NCBI GenBank assembly: GCA_004369045.1
Contig: ML213503.1
Span: 310,001-374,000, forward strand
DNA: 64,000 bases
Reading direction: 5' to 3'
Origin: Heliocybe sulcata
Taxonomy: Eukaryota; Basidiomycota; Agaricomycetes; Gloeophyllales; Gloeophyllaceae
In this document: piece after piece, positions 54,678 through 64,000 of the stretch
How the letters are laid out: the number at the start of each line of letters is the position of its first letter
Numbering within the stretch: position 1 is the first letter of the stretch
The notes under the pieces: model-generated
What the model was told of the DNA's origin: nothing
What the model saw: the letters and a program-made list of their open reading frames with translations, nothing else
Databases searched by the model: none
Made by a program: the position numbers and the translations under genes

Positions 54678-56384
54678 ATGCTCAACTCAGACTATCTGCC
54701 GCTACATAGGGATGGCTCCACACTCTCTGCCACTACGCGGCACTCGATTGACCTCGGTACGTGGGATGAAGGCGCCGACAATGTCTCCGATGCTACTGCA
54801 ATGTCGGCAGAGAAGGATCAAAAACTGCGAGGTCTGTTAATCCCCAATGCTCTTATACGCGCAGAAGCAGCACCTGTCACGGTTTCCATGCCTGATTACT
54901 CGATAGGGCACCATGCCACATACCCTACTCCGTCCCTGGAGACTCAAACGTACGTCAAACCAGCCGGGACAACTCTCCACGGAGATGATACTCGGGTCAC
55001 TATGACGATTCTGAAAGACCGGAATACGCTGGGGCGGATACCTAACGAGTTAATCCTGATGATCTGGATGCATCTTCAATCTCTTCTACGGCGATACGAA
55101 CGGGAGAATCCAAAGCCTCTGGCGACGTTGCCATTCACGCTTTCCTGGGTCTCAAGGCACTGGAGAGTATTGGTTTTCAATACTCCTAGTTTTTGGTGCG
55201 ATATGTACGTCGGCGAAGAGACCTCGAAGCAACTTCTGAAGCTGCAGCTTGAACGGACCAGATGCAATCCGCTACGTATTCATGCCCACATAGCTCAGAG
55301 GGAGCAGGCCATGCAGGCCATGAAGAGACTGATGTCTACCATGGCATCTCGGTGGGAAAGCTTGGATTTTGTGCTCCTTGCCCATGCCAAGGACGAAACT
55401 TCGTCTCATTCTTCTCGAAAGAAGATCAAGCACGCATCGGTGGCAGAGCTCTCGATACCTCTACCTGAGCTCAGGTGCTCGCGGATGACGAAGCTGTCAG
55501 TGACAGGGGAAACGGAGTTTCCAGAGGCATTTCCACTCATGAAGCGCGGGGCAGCACAACTACGCGACCTTACTCTGGGCAGCGTGAATATAAAAAAGAA
55601 TCTCCATCTTCTCACTGGGCTGACTAGCCTTACTTTGAAGGACGGGCGCTTCCTTCCTAGTCCCCGGCGATTCAGTGAGGCACTTGCAGCTTGTCCCGAC
55701 TTGACTGTCCTTTCGATTACTGGAAGCTGTGTCTCTGTTCTGGACGATACCATCCTACAAGCCAACCGTTTGCGCGCACTTGAGGTGTCGTTGCGCGACA
55801 GTGACGGCCCCGAAGATCTGGACTTCGGTTCCTACTTCTTCAGTGTCCTCCGCGCGCCAAACGTGGAAGTATTTCGTATGATTGACTGTTCAGCGAATGC
55901 GCTGCGTTGCATCGTCGCTGAGCTACAGAAGCACACCATATTCACCGATCACCTGACTAAGGTCGTTCTCGGTCACAGCGGCGACCTCAAGATGGCAGAC
56001 GACTGCGCAACTCATTCTGTCTCGGTTATGAGTTTGTGCTCCGTATTTCCTGCCATGCAAGAGCTGGACCTTTGCTCGTGCTGGACTTCAGTCATCAAAG
56101 GTATCCGGGAGGCCCACGGTCCTGGGATATTTGCACCTGAAGGTGGGATCTGCGTGAATCTGCGGACTCTGACTGTGCGGAACAGCTCGCACAGATGGAA
56201 CAGAAAAGGCACTAATACTGTGCCTTTGGAGCTGGAGGACGAGCTGCGTGCTCTGATTACCGGCCGGAAGGCAGGCCCTTTCGCAATCCAGGAGTTGTGT
56301 GTAGAGCCGAACGTCTTCCTCAACTTCACAACCTTGGCTCGTACCTGGTTCCGAGAGAATATCAAGTTGGTGCTACTCAACTGA
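54678..56384 (+). CDS. F-box protein with leucine-rich-type repeats
   Basis: A single exon encodes 568 residues. After about 110 poorly conserved residues the F-box is clear at 118-165 (LGRIPNELILMIWMHLQSLL and SWVSRHWRVLVFNTPSFW). This is the usual start of the mushroom family in which the F-box is followed by a Trp-containing helix and irregular leucine-rich repeats (AQLRDLTLGSVNI; LTGLTSLTLKDGRFLPSPRR; FPAMQELDLCSCW). The protein would join an SCF ubiquitin ligase through Skp1, with the repeats choosing the target. Such genes are strongly expanded and fast-evolving in Agaricomycetes, so the target cannot be inferred. The N-terminal extension is long; a later start is possible, for instance at the ATG at 54801. 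It appears intact. Confidence 0.85.
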   Translation: MLNSDYLPLHRDGSTLSATTRHSIDLGTWDEGADNVSDATAMSAEKDQKLRGLLIPNALIRAEAAPVTVSMPDYSIGHHATYPTPSLETQTYVKPAGTTLHGDDTRVTMTILKDRNTLGRIPNELILMIWMHLQSLLRRYERENPKPLATLPFTLSWVSRHWRVLVFNTPSFWCDMYVGEETSKQLLKLQLERTRCNPLRIHAHIAQREQAMQAMKRLMSTMASRWESLDFVLLAHAKDETSSHSSRKKIKHASVAELSIPLPELRCSRMTKLSVTGETEFPEAFPLMKRGAAQLRDLTLGSVNIKKNLHLLTGLTSLTLKDGRFLPSPRRFSEALAACPDLTVLSITGSCVSVLDDTILQANRLRALEVSLRDSDGPEDLDFGSYFFSVLRAPNVEVFRMIDCSANALRCIVAELQKHTIFTDHLTKVVLGHSGDLKMADDCATHSVSVMSLCSVFPAMQELDLCSCWTSVIKGIREAHGPGIFAPEGGICVNLRTLTVRNSSHRWNRKGTNTVPLELEDELRALITGRKAGPFAIQELCVEPNVFLNFTTLARTWFRENIKLVLLN

Positions 56385-56639
56385 CCTCGATTCCCTGAAC
56401 TTAGACTGTACGCTCTATTCCCTAGTTAGGGACGTACGAACTGAAGCGTGAAGATGGCATATGCAGATTTTCTTCCTTCAATGATCTCGTGACGATAGAT
56501 ACCCTCTCTGTACAATGTATGCGTAGCCAATGTATTACCTTGCGACTAGCAAGGTCTCTTGTGTGTGAGAAAGAAATTAGCGAATATGCAACTTATTTGT
56601 CCTTGTATTTTTGCTTGTCTATATTTAGCAATTTACGCC
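56385..56639. other. 3' flank of F-box gene
   Basis: AT-rich sequence following the F-box gene and leading into the helicase relic. Nothing else is visible. Confidence 0.4.
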
Positions 56640-57300
56640 ACTCCGCCACTCCGTTCGTCAAGAGGAAGTATACGCATATTGTCCCACCATCGCTTCGTTA
56701 TTTCGTCGAGACGCTCCAATCGCTTGTCCTCTTGTATATCATGGTATTGCTGGAAGATTGCTGGATTGAAGTCTCCAGCAGGCGCAGTGTCTGCCGGCCT
56801 GAAATGCGAGATAAGTAATGCAACATATAGATTGAAGAGGCTTCTGTCCATGTGCCCGATAGTCCATGAATGCATATGCTGCTGTTATTGGGTACTGATG
56901 TCTTTTGATGGTACGTCGCACCTTCTTGCCGTCCGTACCATCGACTTGAACTGGGAAGCAATGCTCTGTCAGCTCTATCCGGTACCTCTCTCTCTTCAAG
57001 ACCTTCCAGCTGTGACATACCAATCCGACCGTATGACTACATACACAAGAGGATCCGTCGGACAATCCCTTCCTCTGGCAGCAACACTAGTGTTTGTGGG
57101 TCCAGAATGATGCAAGTGATGTCGTCTCATGCGCTGTTTGCAATTGTCAAGGTCTGTTGCTATGTTCAATGTACAATAGTACAAATAGAAGTTACCTAGT
57201 GGTTTGTGCAGCCCGAGCACCAGTTAACACGTTCCAGTCCCAAACAAGGAAGCGAAAGTCGCAAGGTATTTGCCCTGCGCGAACGCGCAGGCGCTTCTCG
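56640..57300 (-). mobile_element. Pif1-type helicase relic, copy B
   Basis: Minus-strand pieces in three frames match the same helicase C-terminus as the relic near 17 kb. From right to left they are FLVWDWNVLTGARAAQTT (near 57280-57220), RERYRIELTEHCFPVQVDG then QYPITAAYAFMDYRAHGQ (near 57000-56870), SLFNLYVALLI with SGRQTLRLLE (near 56830), and DKRLERLDEITKRWWDNM (near 56730-56680). The order agrees with an intact helicase end: DYRxQGQ, NxYVALSR, then a short tail. Several frameshifts and stops separate the pieces, so it is dead. I see no terminal structures. A Helitron-like origin is likely but unproven. Confidence 0.65.
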
Positions 57301-57570
57301 AGTATATGAAGACTTCGGGTTGGAAATGCATCAAGGCACAATTCAATGCCACATGGCCGGCAACACGGGAACTGTGTGAACGCCGGCGGGGTCTGGCGGG
57401 GAATGTGGGGAAAGTGTCCGACTCTGTCAGCACCGTGGTCAGCAGTTCTCGACGTCGTCCACGGCAACGACGGGCCACAATTCACCCCTTGTCGGCAGTG
57501 TAGTAATTACTGCATGTTTTGCTAGTTTAAGAACGCCGCCTGCCGTCTCTGTGGTCAACGGTTCATTGCC
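57301..57570. promoter_or_regulatory. Upstream region of methylisocitrate lyase gene
   Basis: About 270 bases between the helicase relic and the lyase start. The lyase promoter must lie here, possibly extending into relic sequence. No clear element is recognised. Confidence 0.35.
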
Positions 57571-59787
57571 ATGTCTTGCATACTCAAGTCCTCCAGGACT
57601 CACCTGTGCATATATCCCGGTGCTCGTCTCATGTCTTCATCGTCGCTGCCTCCATCGTCTTCTAGCACAGTGACACCGCCTTGGTCTCTTTTAACCCCAC
57701 CCAGCCCTTCGACGGAGAATGCCCTGCATGCCCAGCGTGTCTCTCAGTTGTCCTCGTTTTTCTCCTTGCCACGATTCTCCTCACTTCAGCGGCCATACAG
57801 TGCAGAATCTGTAGTGTCTAAGCAAGGTTCCTTGCCGCCTTTGCCTCTTCCTTCAAATCTCCTTGCCGACAAGTTGTACGCGCTCTTCGCGGAACGGTCA
57901 AAGCAGGGGGTCGGGGTGAAGACGCTCGGTGTTGTGGACCCTGTACAAATGACGCAGACTGCTAGAGAAGGGATTGAAGTTGCATATGTTAGCGGCTGGG
58001 CCTGCAGCAGCTTGTTAACCACTGGCAACAATGAAGTCGGGCCAGACCTTGGGTGAGCTTGGATACATGCGCATGTATGCCCCAGAGCTGGAACTAGTCT
58101 GCAATAGAGACTATCCCTATACCACAGTCCCAAACCAGGTTCACCGTATTTTCCGTGCACAGCAACTCCATGACAGGAAGCACTACGACGAGCGTTTCAG
58201 TGCTTCTGAAGAGGAGCGTGCTAAGATGCCTTACATCGACTATCTACGTCCTATTATCGCAGATGCAGACACCGGGTAAGTAATTCCAGAGCAGAAAGCT
58301 ATCATATGCTTAAACACTGGGTAGTCACGGTGGCATTTCTGCTGTAATGAAGCTTGTGAAATTGTTCGCTGAATCAGTCAGTGACTCTATCTTTATGGCC
58401 TATCCAACCTTATCGAGTGCAATCTAGGGAGCGGCAGGGATACATCTTGAAGACCAATTACATGGAGGCAAGAAGGTATGTGAAATGTTATCAGTGCGGA
58501 ATGCCTTACCAGATCAATGCTCAGCGCTATATCACTCCTAGTGCGGTCATCTAGCAGGGAAAGTCCTGGTCCCAACATCCACTCATGTCTCGCGTCTCAT
58601 CGCCTCCCGTTTCCAGCTGGACATTCTCCAGTCTACCATGCTCCTCATAGCCCGCACCGACGCCGAGTCAGGCAAGCTCATCTCGAGCACAGTCGATCTC
58701 ACGGATGCCCCCTTCGTGAAGGGTGTCGTGACCAAGAAGGGGGGCGAAAAGGGTCTGGCGGACGTCATTGCCGAGGCCGAGATGAGGGGTGCCAGCGGGA
58801 AAGAAGTGGATAAGGTCGAGAAGCAGTGGATGGACGCGCATCCATTGGTTACGTTCGGCCAAGCTGTCCAGCAAGCCATTGAGTCGAGTTCATCGATCTC
58901 CGCCGCGGCGAAGAAGGATGCATACGAGAAGTACCTCGAAGCTTCCGCCGGTAAGTCGAACGCTGAGGCAAGAGAAATTGCAAAAGACATAGTCGGAGAA
59001 TGGCTGGGCTGGGACTGGGACTGTACGGCTCCCCTCTTTTCCGCATAGACATCGCACTGACTCATTCGAACATATAGTACCTAGAACCCGTGAGGGCTAT
59101 TATCACTTCACTGGTGGCCTCGAGTGTGCCATCCAGCGCACCCTCACATATGCGCCCTATGCCGACCTTGTCTGGCTCGAGACCAAGACTCCTGACCTCG
59201 AGCAAGCACGCTACTTTGCAAGGAAGATCCGGGCTAAGTACCCCGGCAAGTGGCTCGTATACAACTTGAGTCCCAGCTTCAACTGGAGTGGACATGGGTT
59301 CAGCGGTGAGTGACTGAATCATATCGTGGTGATTGTGTGAGGTTTACGGTACTTTTTGTCAGATACGGACCTCAAGAACTTCACGAACGAGCTTGGCAAA
59401 GAAGGGTTCGCCCTCCAGTTGATCTCGTTAGCCGGTCTGCATAGCAATGGTGCTGCTATGGGTACGTCTTGACTGGGTTCGGGGTTGATATTGTTTCGCT
59501 CATCTATCCGCAGCCGAACTTGCCGCAAGATACAAGGACGACGGCATGCTGGCATACGTCGAGTTGGTGCAACGCAAGGAGAAGGAGATCGGATGCGATG
59601 TGTTGACGCACCAGAAGTGGTCAGTGTCATTCCGTCGTCGACTGCTACCTTTTGCTTATGACGGACTCGTCTCCTTTCGCTTTGCAGGAGCGGTGCAAAC
59701 TATGTCGACCGTATTCTAAACACAGTATCATCCGGTTCCTCAGCCACCTCATCAATCGGTGCAGATTCGACCGAACACTCCTTCTAA
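57571..59787 (+). CDS. Mitochondrial 2-methylisocitrate lyase (isocitrate lyase family)
   Basis: Nine exons (57571-58052, 58108-58275, 58325-58376, 58428-58475, 58542-59022, 59078-59305, 59363-59461, 59514-59619, 59688-59787) encode 587 residues. The N-terminal 80 residues are rich in Ser, Arg and Leu with few acids, consistent with mitochondrial import. Family blocks follow: [51 protein letters not shown] (metal/substrate loop), AAGIHLEDQ, and the catalytic KKCGH at 249-253. Later blocks are [29 protein letters not shown] and [12 protein letters not shown]. The enzyme cleaves 2-methylisocitrate to pyruvate and succinate in the methylcitrate cycle, which clears propionyl-CoA. Glyoxylate-cycle isocitrate lyase is the alternative; the import signal and the [20 protein letters not shown] context favour the methyl enzyme. 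All phases agree, and intron 4 falls exactly between KK and CGH. Confidence 0.9.
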
Positions 59788-60047
59788 CCTCCAGCGAGTG
59801 TCCAGGACAACGCGGCACGCCACAATCGATCTTCGATGCTAGCTGTATAGCATTGATTAATTACACAGCATGAAGTACAGGATTTGATGACGAAAGCAAG
59901 CGAACAATGATGACAAGTTGAAGAGACAAGAATCCGATGTAAACTACCTAATTTTCTAAGGAGGAACCAATATATGTACCATTAAATTACAGCATGCACA
60001 TCAGAAGCAACTTCAGTCCCGCTGATCCGATCCCTGGTAGGGATAGC
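59788..60047. other. Convergent 3' intergenic region
   Basis: About 260 bases of AT-rich sequence between two stop codons, presumably both 3' UTRs. No gene seen. Confidence 0.5.
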
Positions 60048-63000
60048 TCAACGACTTGCGAGTCCTTCAGGGCGAAGCTTCGGCGAGACGATCTCGAATT
60101 GGGAGGCATCGAAGCTGTGCCCGTCATCATCCTCGTACGATGGTCGCTGTGACATCGGGGGGCTACCGAAAGGCGAACGACGAGGCGGTGAGGACTGCAT
60201 CGATGATGTAGGCGTTGGGGTCATCTGTACTCTGGACATTCCGTTCCCAAACGACTGTTGCGACCGTCGCGCCGCACGGTTGGCAGCGACGAACTCCTCC
60301 GGCAGGTTCGGACTCGGAGGTATCTCGCTGAGCGACGAGATGGATGCCTTACTCTTCAGACCTAGACCGAGAATACTCGGTCGACGTTTTCGGGTAGGTT
60401 CGAACTGTTCCGTGGCGGACCCCTCTGGGATTACTTCAGACTTGCCGGACAGCATCGACGATGATTTCCAGTGCTTCAGGATCGACTTCCTGACGCTTCC
60501 TCGGTCCCCAGGAGTATTGGTAGGTCCTTGCGGAGGTTCGACTGGAGGGGTATTGGGAGTGGACGGAGGTTGAGAGAAGTAAGACGGTTGTGGTGAAGGG
60601 GTTGTGCGAGGTGGGTATGGGGAAGCACGGCGCATGGGCATCGGATACGGGGATTCCTGATTAAAATGCAGGACGTCCAGTTCAGTCCGTCTCGCAGGTG
60701 CCATCTGCTGTGGATAAGAAGGCGATGGCATGGGCTGAATGTTGTTTGGCCTGGGCGGCGGCGGCATCATCTCCTGCCGTCCATTTTGCATCGCGTTCAC
60801 CTGGGGCGAAAGCCTCCCACCATTGGGAGAAGAGGTCCCTGCTGCCGAAACCGAATTCTTGTTGCTCTTCCTCCACAACTTCTTGATACTTTTTACGCTT
60901 ACGAGGGACGCACCAGCAGAGCCTGCATTCTTCAGGGTTTTGATGTCGGCTTCCTCTTGAACGATCGAGTCGCTCGAAAATCTGCTCGACGGGGCCCGCG
61001 AGTGACTGTATTCACTGGCACTGCTCTGTCGCCCATCTGAGAACGCTTGCGAGTCTCGGTCTGCCGCCGTTTCCACCACCGGCGCTGGCATAGACGGGAA
61101 CCGCCCAAAAGGATCCGGCGACAGAGGAATCACAGGTGAGTTCACATTGTGCATCAGATGCGGCGTAAGACCGGGATACTGCATCCCCTCTTCTTCCAGC
61201 TCACGCTTCCTCGCCGCGCTCTCCGACATCGCCGAGTCAGTCGACGACCGTTGTGCCGAGAATATCTTTGGCGCATCTCTCGAGATACCGTTGACAGTCA
61301 GTCGCGGCGGTACAGGCCCAGCCGACGGCGAAGGGGGCGGAGACTCATCCTCTTGGTTTGACAACATCGAGTACGGCACTGCTGGCCAGGATGCTTCCCC
61401 GGGACTAACGGTACACGCATGATTTGCATTGACTAGGGTATCTAGACCATAACAACTCACCCTACTCGACCTCCAGGTCGCGGTGACGGCTTCTCCGCGG
61501 GCGGCGGCCTTGAGCCCGGAGGCGCAAGATTGGCGCCGAGTGATTGGTATCGCTGCGGAGGAACAGGACCCTCCTCTGCCAGCTCATAGTTCATCTGCCG
61601 TGGTGAGAGCTGAGCGAGTGCCTGGTGGTGCGCAAACCACACTTGGTGAGTCGGGGTGCGGATCATAACGAACAAAGCCGGGGCGCACCTTCTCAATCTC
61701 ATCCAGCTTCGCCCTCATTAAATACTGGCTCTTCCTTCGATCATAAGGATCATTCTCGTCGTACTGACAGATCGCGACGAAACCCGGATCAGTCACCATG
61801 GGCCACTGATGACTCCGGTAACATAACGCACCTCATCATCAGGCCCCAGGACACTCACGTCCAAGCCCAGATCCAAGTCCTCAAACACCACACCCTCTCT
61901 CCTCTCATCCGTATCACTGCGCGTCCTCGTTTTCCTCCGCTCCGTCGACTGCTCCCTCGAGCTCGCCTCGCTATCGGACGGCGTGCCCTCCCCACTGAGA
62001 TACGCCAGCCTCGTCGACCCGGCAGTCCGCTCCGGGCGCGCGATATCGCCGGGCACAGGCGGGAGATCAAGTGGCGGCGGCACATGCTTCTTGATCGTCC
62101 CGGCCGTCTTCGGGGACGACGTTCGTCTGCTCCCAGACCCAGACTGCGGTGGCACGCTGGGGATGCTCACCGAAAGCCGCGGGCGCCCGGCATCGTCCCA
62201 GAGTTCTCGGACCTCGTCGGCGTCGTCCCGTTCCTCGCTATCATCGCCACCTGTCTCTGCGAGTGCGGCGCCATCAAGAGCAAGATCGTGGGGATTGCGA
62301 GTCTGTGTTGAGTTGTGTATGTCAGCCCATGTGTCAGCGTCAGACCCGAAAACGTCCTCAAGGGGGTCCCGGTTGGAAGGTGAAGCGCCGAAATGGGGCA
62401 AATGGTCCTCTTCATCAACCACATCATCATCGGAATGAGGGGGTTGAAAGGAAGAAGTGTTGTCGTCGTCCACGGGGGACTCAGAAAGGGGAGCATATCC
62501 TCCATTCGAATATTCAATTTCAATGTCGTCGTCGCTCACCTTGTCGTCCTTCGCCCAGCTCGGTAACGAACTCTCAGTCTGCAAGCGGTGCACCAGCTCA
62601 AGGTTAAGTGGCGCAGATACATCCGTATCCTTGGAGTCCGCTCTCTTCCTGCTCCTCCCGCTATCCGCTCTCCTCGCCATACTCTTCTTCCGACTCCGTA
62701 TCCAAGGCTCGTACCACTGCGCCTTGCGCCGGTCGATGTCGAACTCCACCTTTGCGAGGATCGGGATCAGGGAGGGCGAGTGCAGCCCCGGGAGGTCTAA
62801 AGATTCTGAGCGGGAGTCCAGCGGGCCCTCTGCGCTGGGGGAGACGGAAGAGTCGGGGGTGGTGGGCTCGTTCTCGGACTGGGAGGTGCTACGTGCGCTG
62901 CGGATGCTCGACTTTGCGCGGAGGTCCGAGGTCGAGGAGGGCGTGGAGGGCGAGGGGGTTGCGGGGTACCCTGGCTGGGGTGTCTCTACTCGCAAGGGAG

Positions 63001-63760
63001 TCATGAGCTGCCTGAGGCCGCCGTCTTGGGAGGACCCTCCGAGCCCGAGACCCAACCCGAAGTTCGGCGCGCGTGCGGATTCTTCGCGTTCGGTGCGGGC
63101 GACTCGCGACCAGAGTAGTTTCCAGATCTCCTCGGACAGTCTGGGCCCGGGCTCTTCGCCTTCGTTGTTGCCGTGGCTCAGGTCGATGCTTGAGCTTGGA
63201 CTGAGCGTACCGTGTTGTCGTGGTGTTGATGAGATTAGGTAGAGGATCATGCCGACGGTGCTGGGCAGAGCGTACTCCTTCGCTATTGCCCCTAGTTGGC
63301 TTTGGAGAGTCGGATACAGAGGGACTAGAGTTCCCCGTCGGAACTGAGTATGATAGCCAGAAGCATTCGAGGGAGCAGGAGCGAAATCCGAGTCGTCATA
63401 TTGTTCTGTATCATGAGGGAGATGAAGCGGGGGTATCACATGGAGCAGAAACTTGGACGTGGGCGGGGGCAGCGAATAAGTGGAGAAGCTCGTAGAGACA
63501 GCAGAGGGGGTGGGCGAGCGGCGGTTGGGGGTTTGATGATCAGCAGGGAAGAGCGAGGAAGCAGCAGTATGCGGTGTTGTCAATAAATTAGTAGTGGATA
63601 GGTTGGTGTTATTGGAGCCGGCCGGCAAAGGAATGGATACACCGAGAGCGTTTGCGAGTTTGGCTAGGCGGTGTGGGGGTAAGGGACTCTTTGGAGGGGG
63701 CCAGGTGGGCTGCTCGGCCTCTGGAGGGAGAGAGGAGGACCGGGAAGCACGCGGAGCCAT
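60048..63760 (-). CDS. Large conserved protein of unknown function
   Basis: Four exons on the minus strand (63760-61859, 61805-61689, 61621-61461, 61404-60048) encode 1178 residues. The first exon is Ser/Pro-rich with a globular-looking early part (PTSKFLLHVIPPLHLPHDTE; YPTLQSQLGAIAKEYALPST) and, further on, LIPILAKVEFDIDRRKAQWY. Exons 2 and 3 code a compact block, GLDWPMVTDPGFVAICQYDE, then RKSQYLMRAKLDEIEK, then LAQLSPRQMNYELAEEGPVP, which looks strongly constrained. The last exon is Pro/Ser-rich with SLVSVKSIKKLWRKSNKNS and KSILKHWKSSSML basic patches. The first exon stays open past its true end, so it can be mistaken for a separate 655-residue gene. The GTGAGT donor at 61858 and phase-0 join to WPMVTDP unite the parts. 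I recognise no named domain; a cortical or polarity scaffold is only a guess. Confidence 0.75.
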
Positions 63761-64000
63761 TATTGAACGTCGGCCTTGAAATGAAGGAAGGAATGTGATT
63801 CAGGTCTACTGCATTAGTCTGGCAGCGGGTCAGTCTGGCTGGTAACAGTCGGCTTGCAGCCTACGCGGTATTTGACGCACATATCGTGGGCTGTCCCTGC
63901 GAATGCTTCGGTATCCCAACGCCTAACACCTTGCCGTACACCGTCGACGCCGAGGAAGGAGAATTAACTAGGGGCGGAGGGGTACACGGAAAGGAGAAGA
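63761..64000. promoter_or_regulatory. Upstream region of the last gene
   Basis: The window ends 240 bases upstream of the minus-strand start at 63760. This is promoter or 5' leader; nothing else can be seen. Confidence 0.35.

Noticed and set aside
61793-63760. A separate 655-residue gene
   Set aside because: Its end overlaps the next coding block within ATGGTGA, and a good phase-0 intron joins the two into one protein.
1-64000. LTR retroelement, integrated virus or CRISPR array
   Set aside because: No reverse transcriptase, integrase, capsid-like or Cas-like sequence and no regular spacer-repeat pattern was recognised on either strand.

Overview
The window is nuclear DNA of a filamentous basidiomycete, most likely an Agaricomycete. 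The evidence is GC-rich coding sequence, many short introns (mostly 47-80 nt, GT-AG), Ser/Pro-rich disordered proteins, and families typical of mushrooms: a class IV chitin synthase, a chitin-deacetylase-like protein, a 17-exon P450, F-box/LRR-like proteins and a homeodomain factor. Gene models below were built by following conserved protein sequence and reading phase across introns. They are inferences until checked against RNA.

Left third (1-24,000): a disordered protein; a Sec14-like lipid-transfer protein divergent from NOP10 (three tiny exons); a seven-exon class IV chitin synthase; an 18-exon Zn2Cys6 transcription factor; an AT-richer patch with a Pif1-type helicase relic and a 305-base assembly gap; an F-box-like gene; a Gon7-like KEOPS subunit divergent from an EFM2-like methyltransferase; and a homeodomain gene.

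Middle (24,800-39,900): a P450 convergent with a secreted, probably GPI-anchored polysaccharide deacetylase; a small protein resembling basidiomycete DUF6593 families; a hydrophilin/LEA-like stress protein with a perfect TGACGTCA site and TATA box; a decayed gene; a CPA2-type Na+/H+ antiporter followed after 137 bp by a monocarboxylate-type MFS transporter; and a coiled-coil protein.

Right part (39,900-64,000): about 7 kb in which I can support no gene; a CBM21 glycogen-targeting PP1 subunit; degenerate repeats; a broken F-box-like gene and an intact F-box gene, with a tRNA-like Pol III element between them; a second Pif1-type helicase relic; a mitochondrial 2-methylisocitrate lyase; and a large conserved four-exon protein of unknown function.

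There is no obvious biosynthetic cluster or operon-like system. The functional threads are cell-wall building and remodelling (chitin synthase, deacetylase), carbon and reserve metabolism (glycogen-targeting subunit, methylcitrate cycle) and RNA or translation housekeeping (NOP10, Gon7, EFM2-like). I saw no convincing LTR element, integrated virus or CRISPR array.
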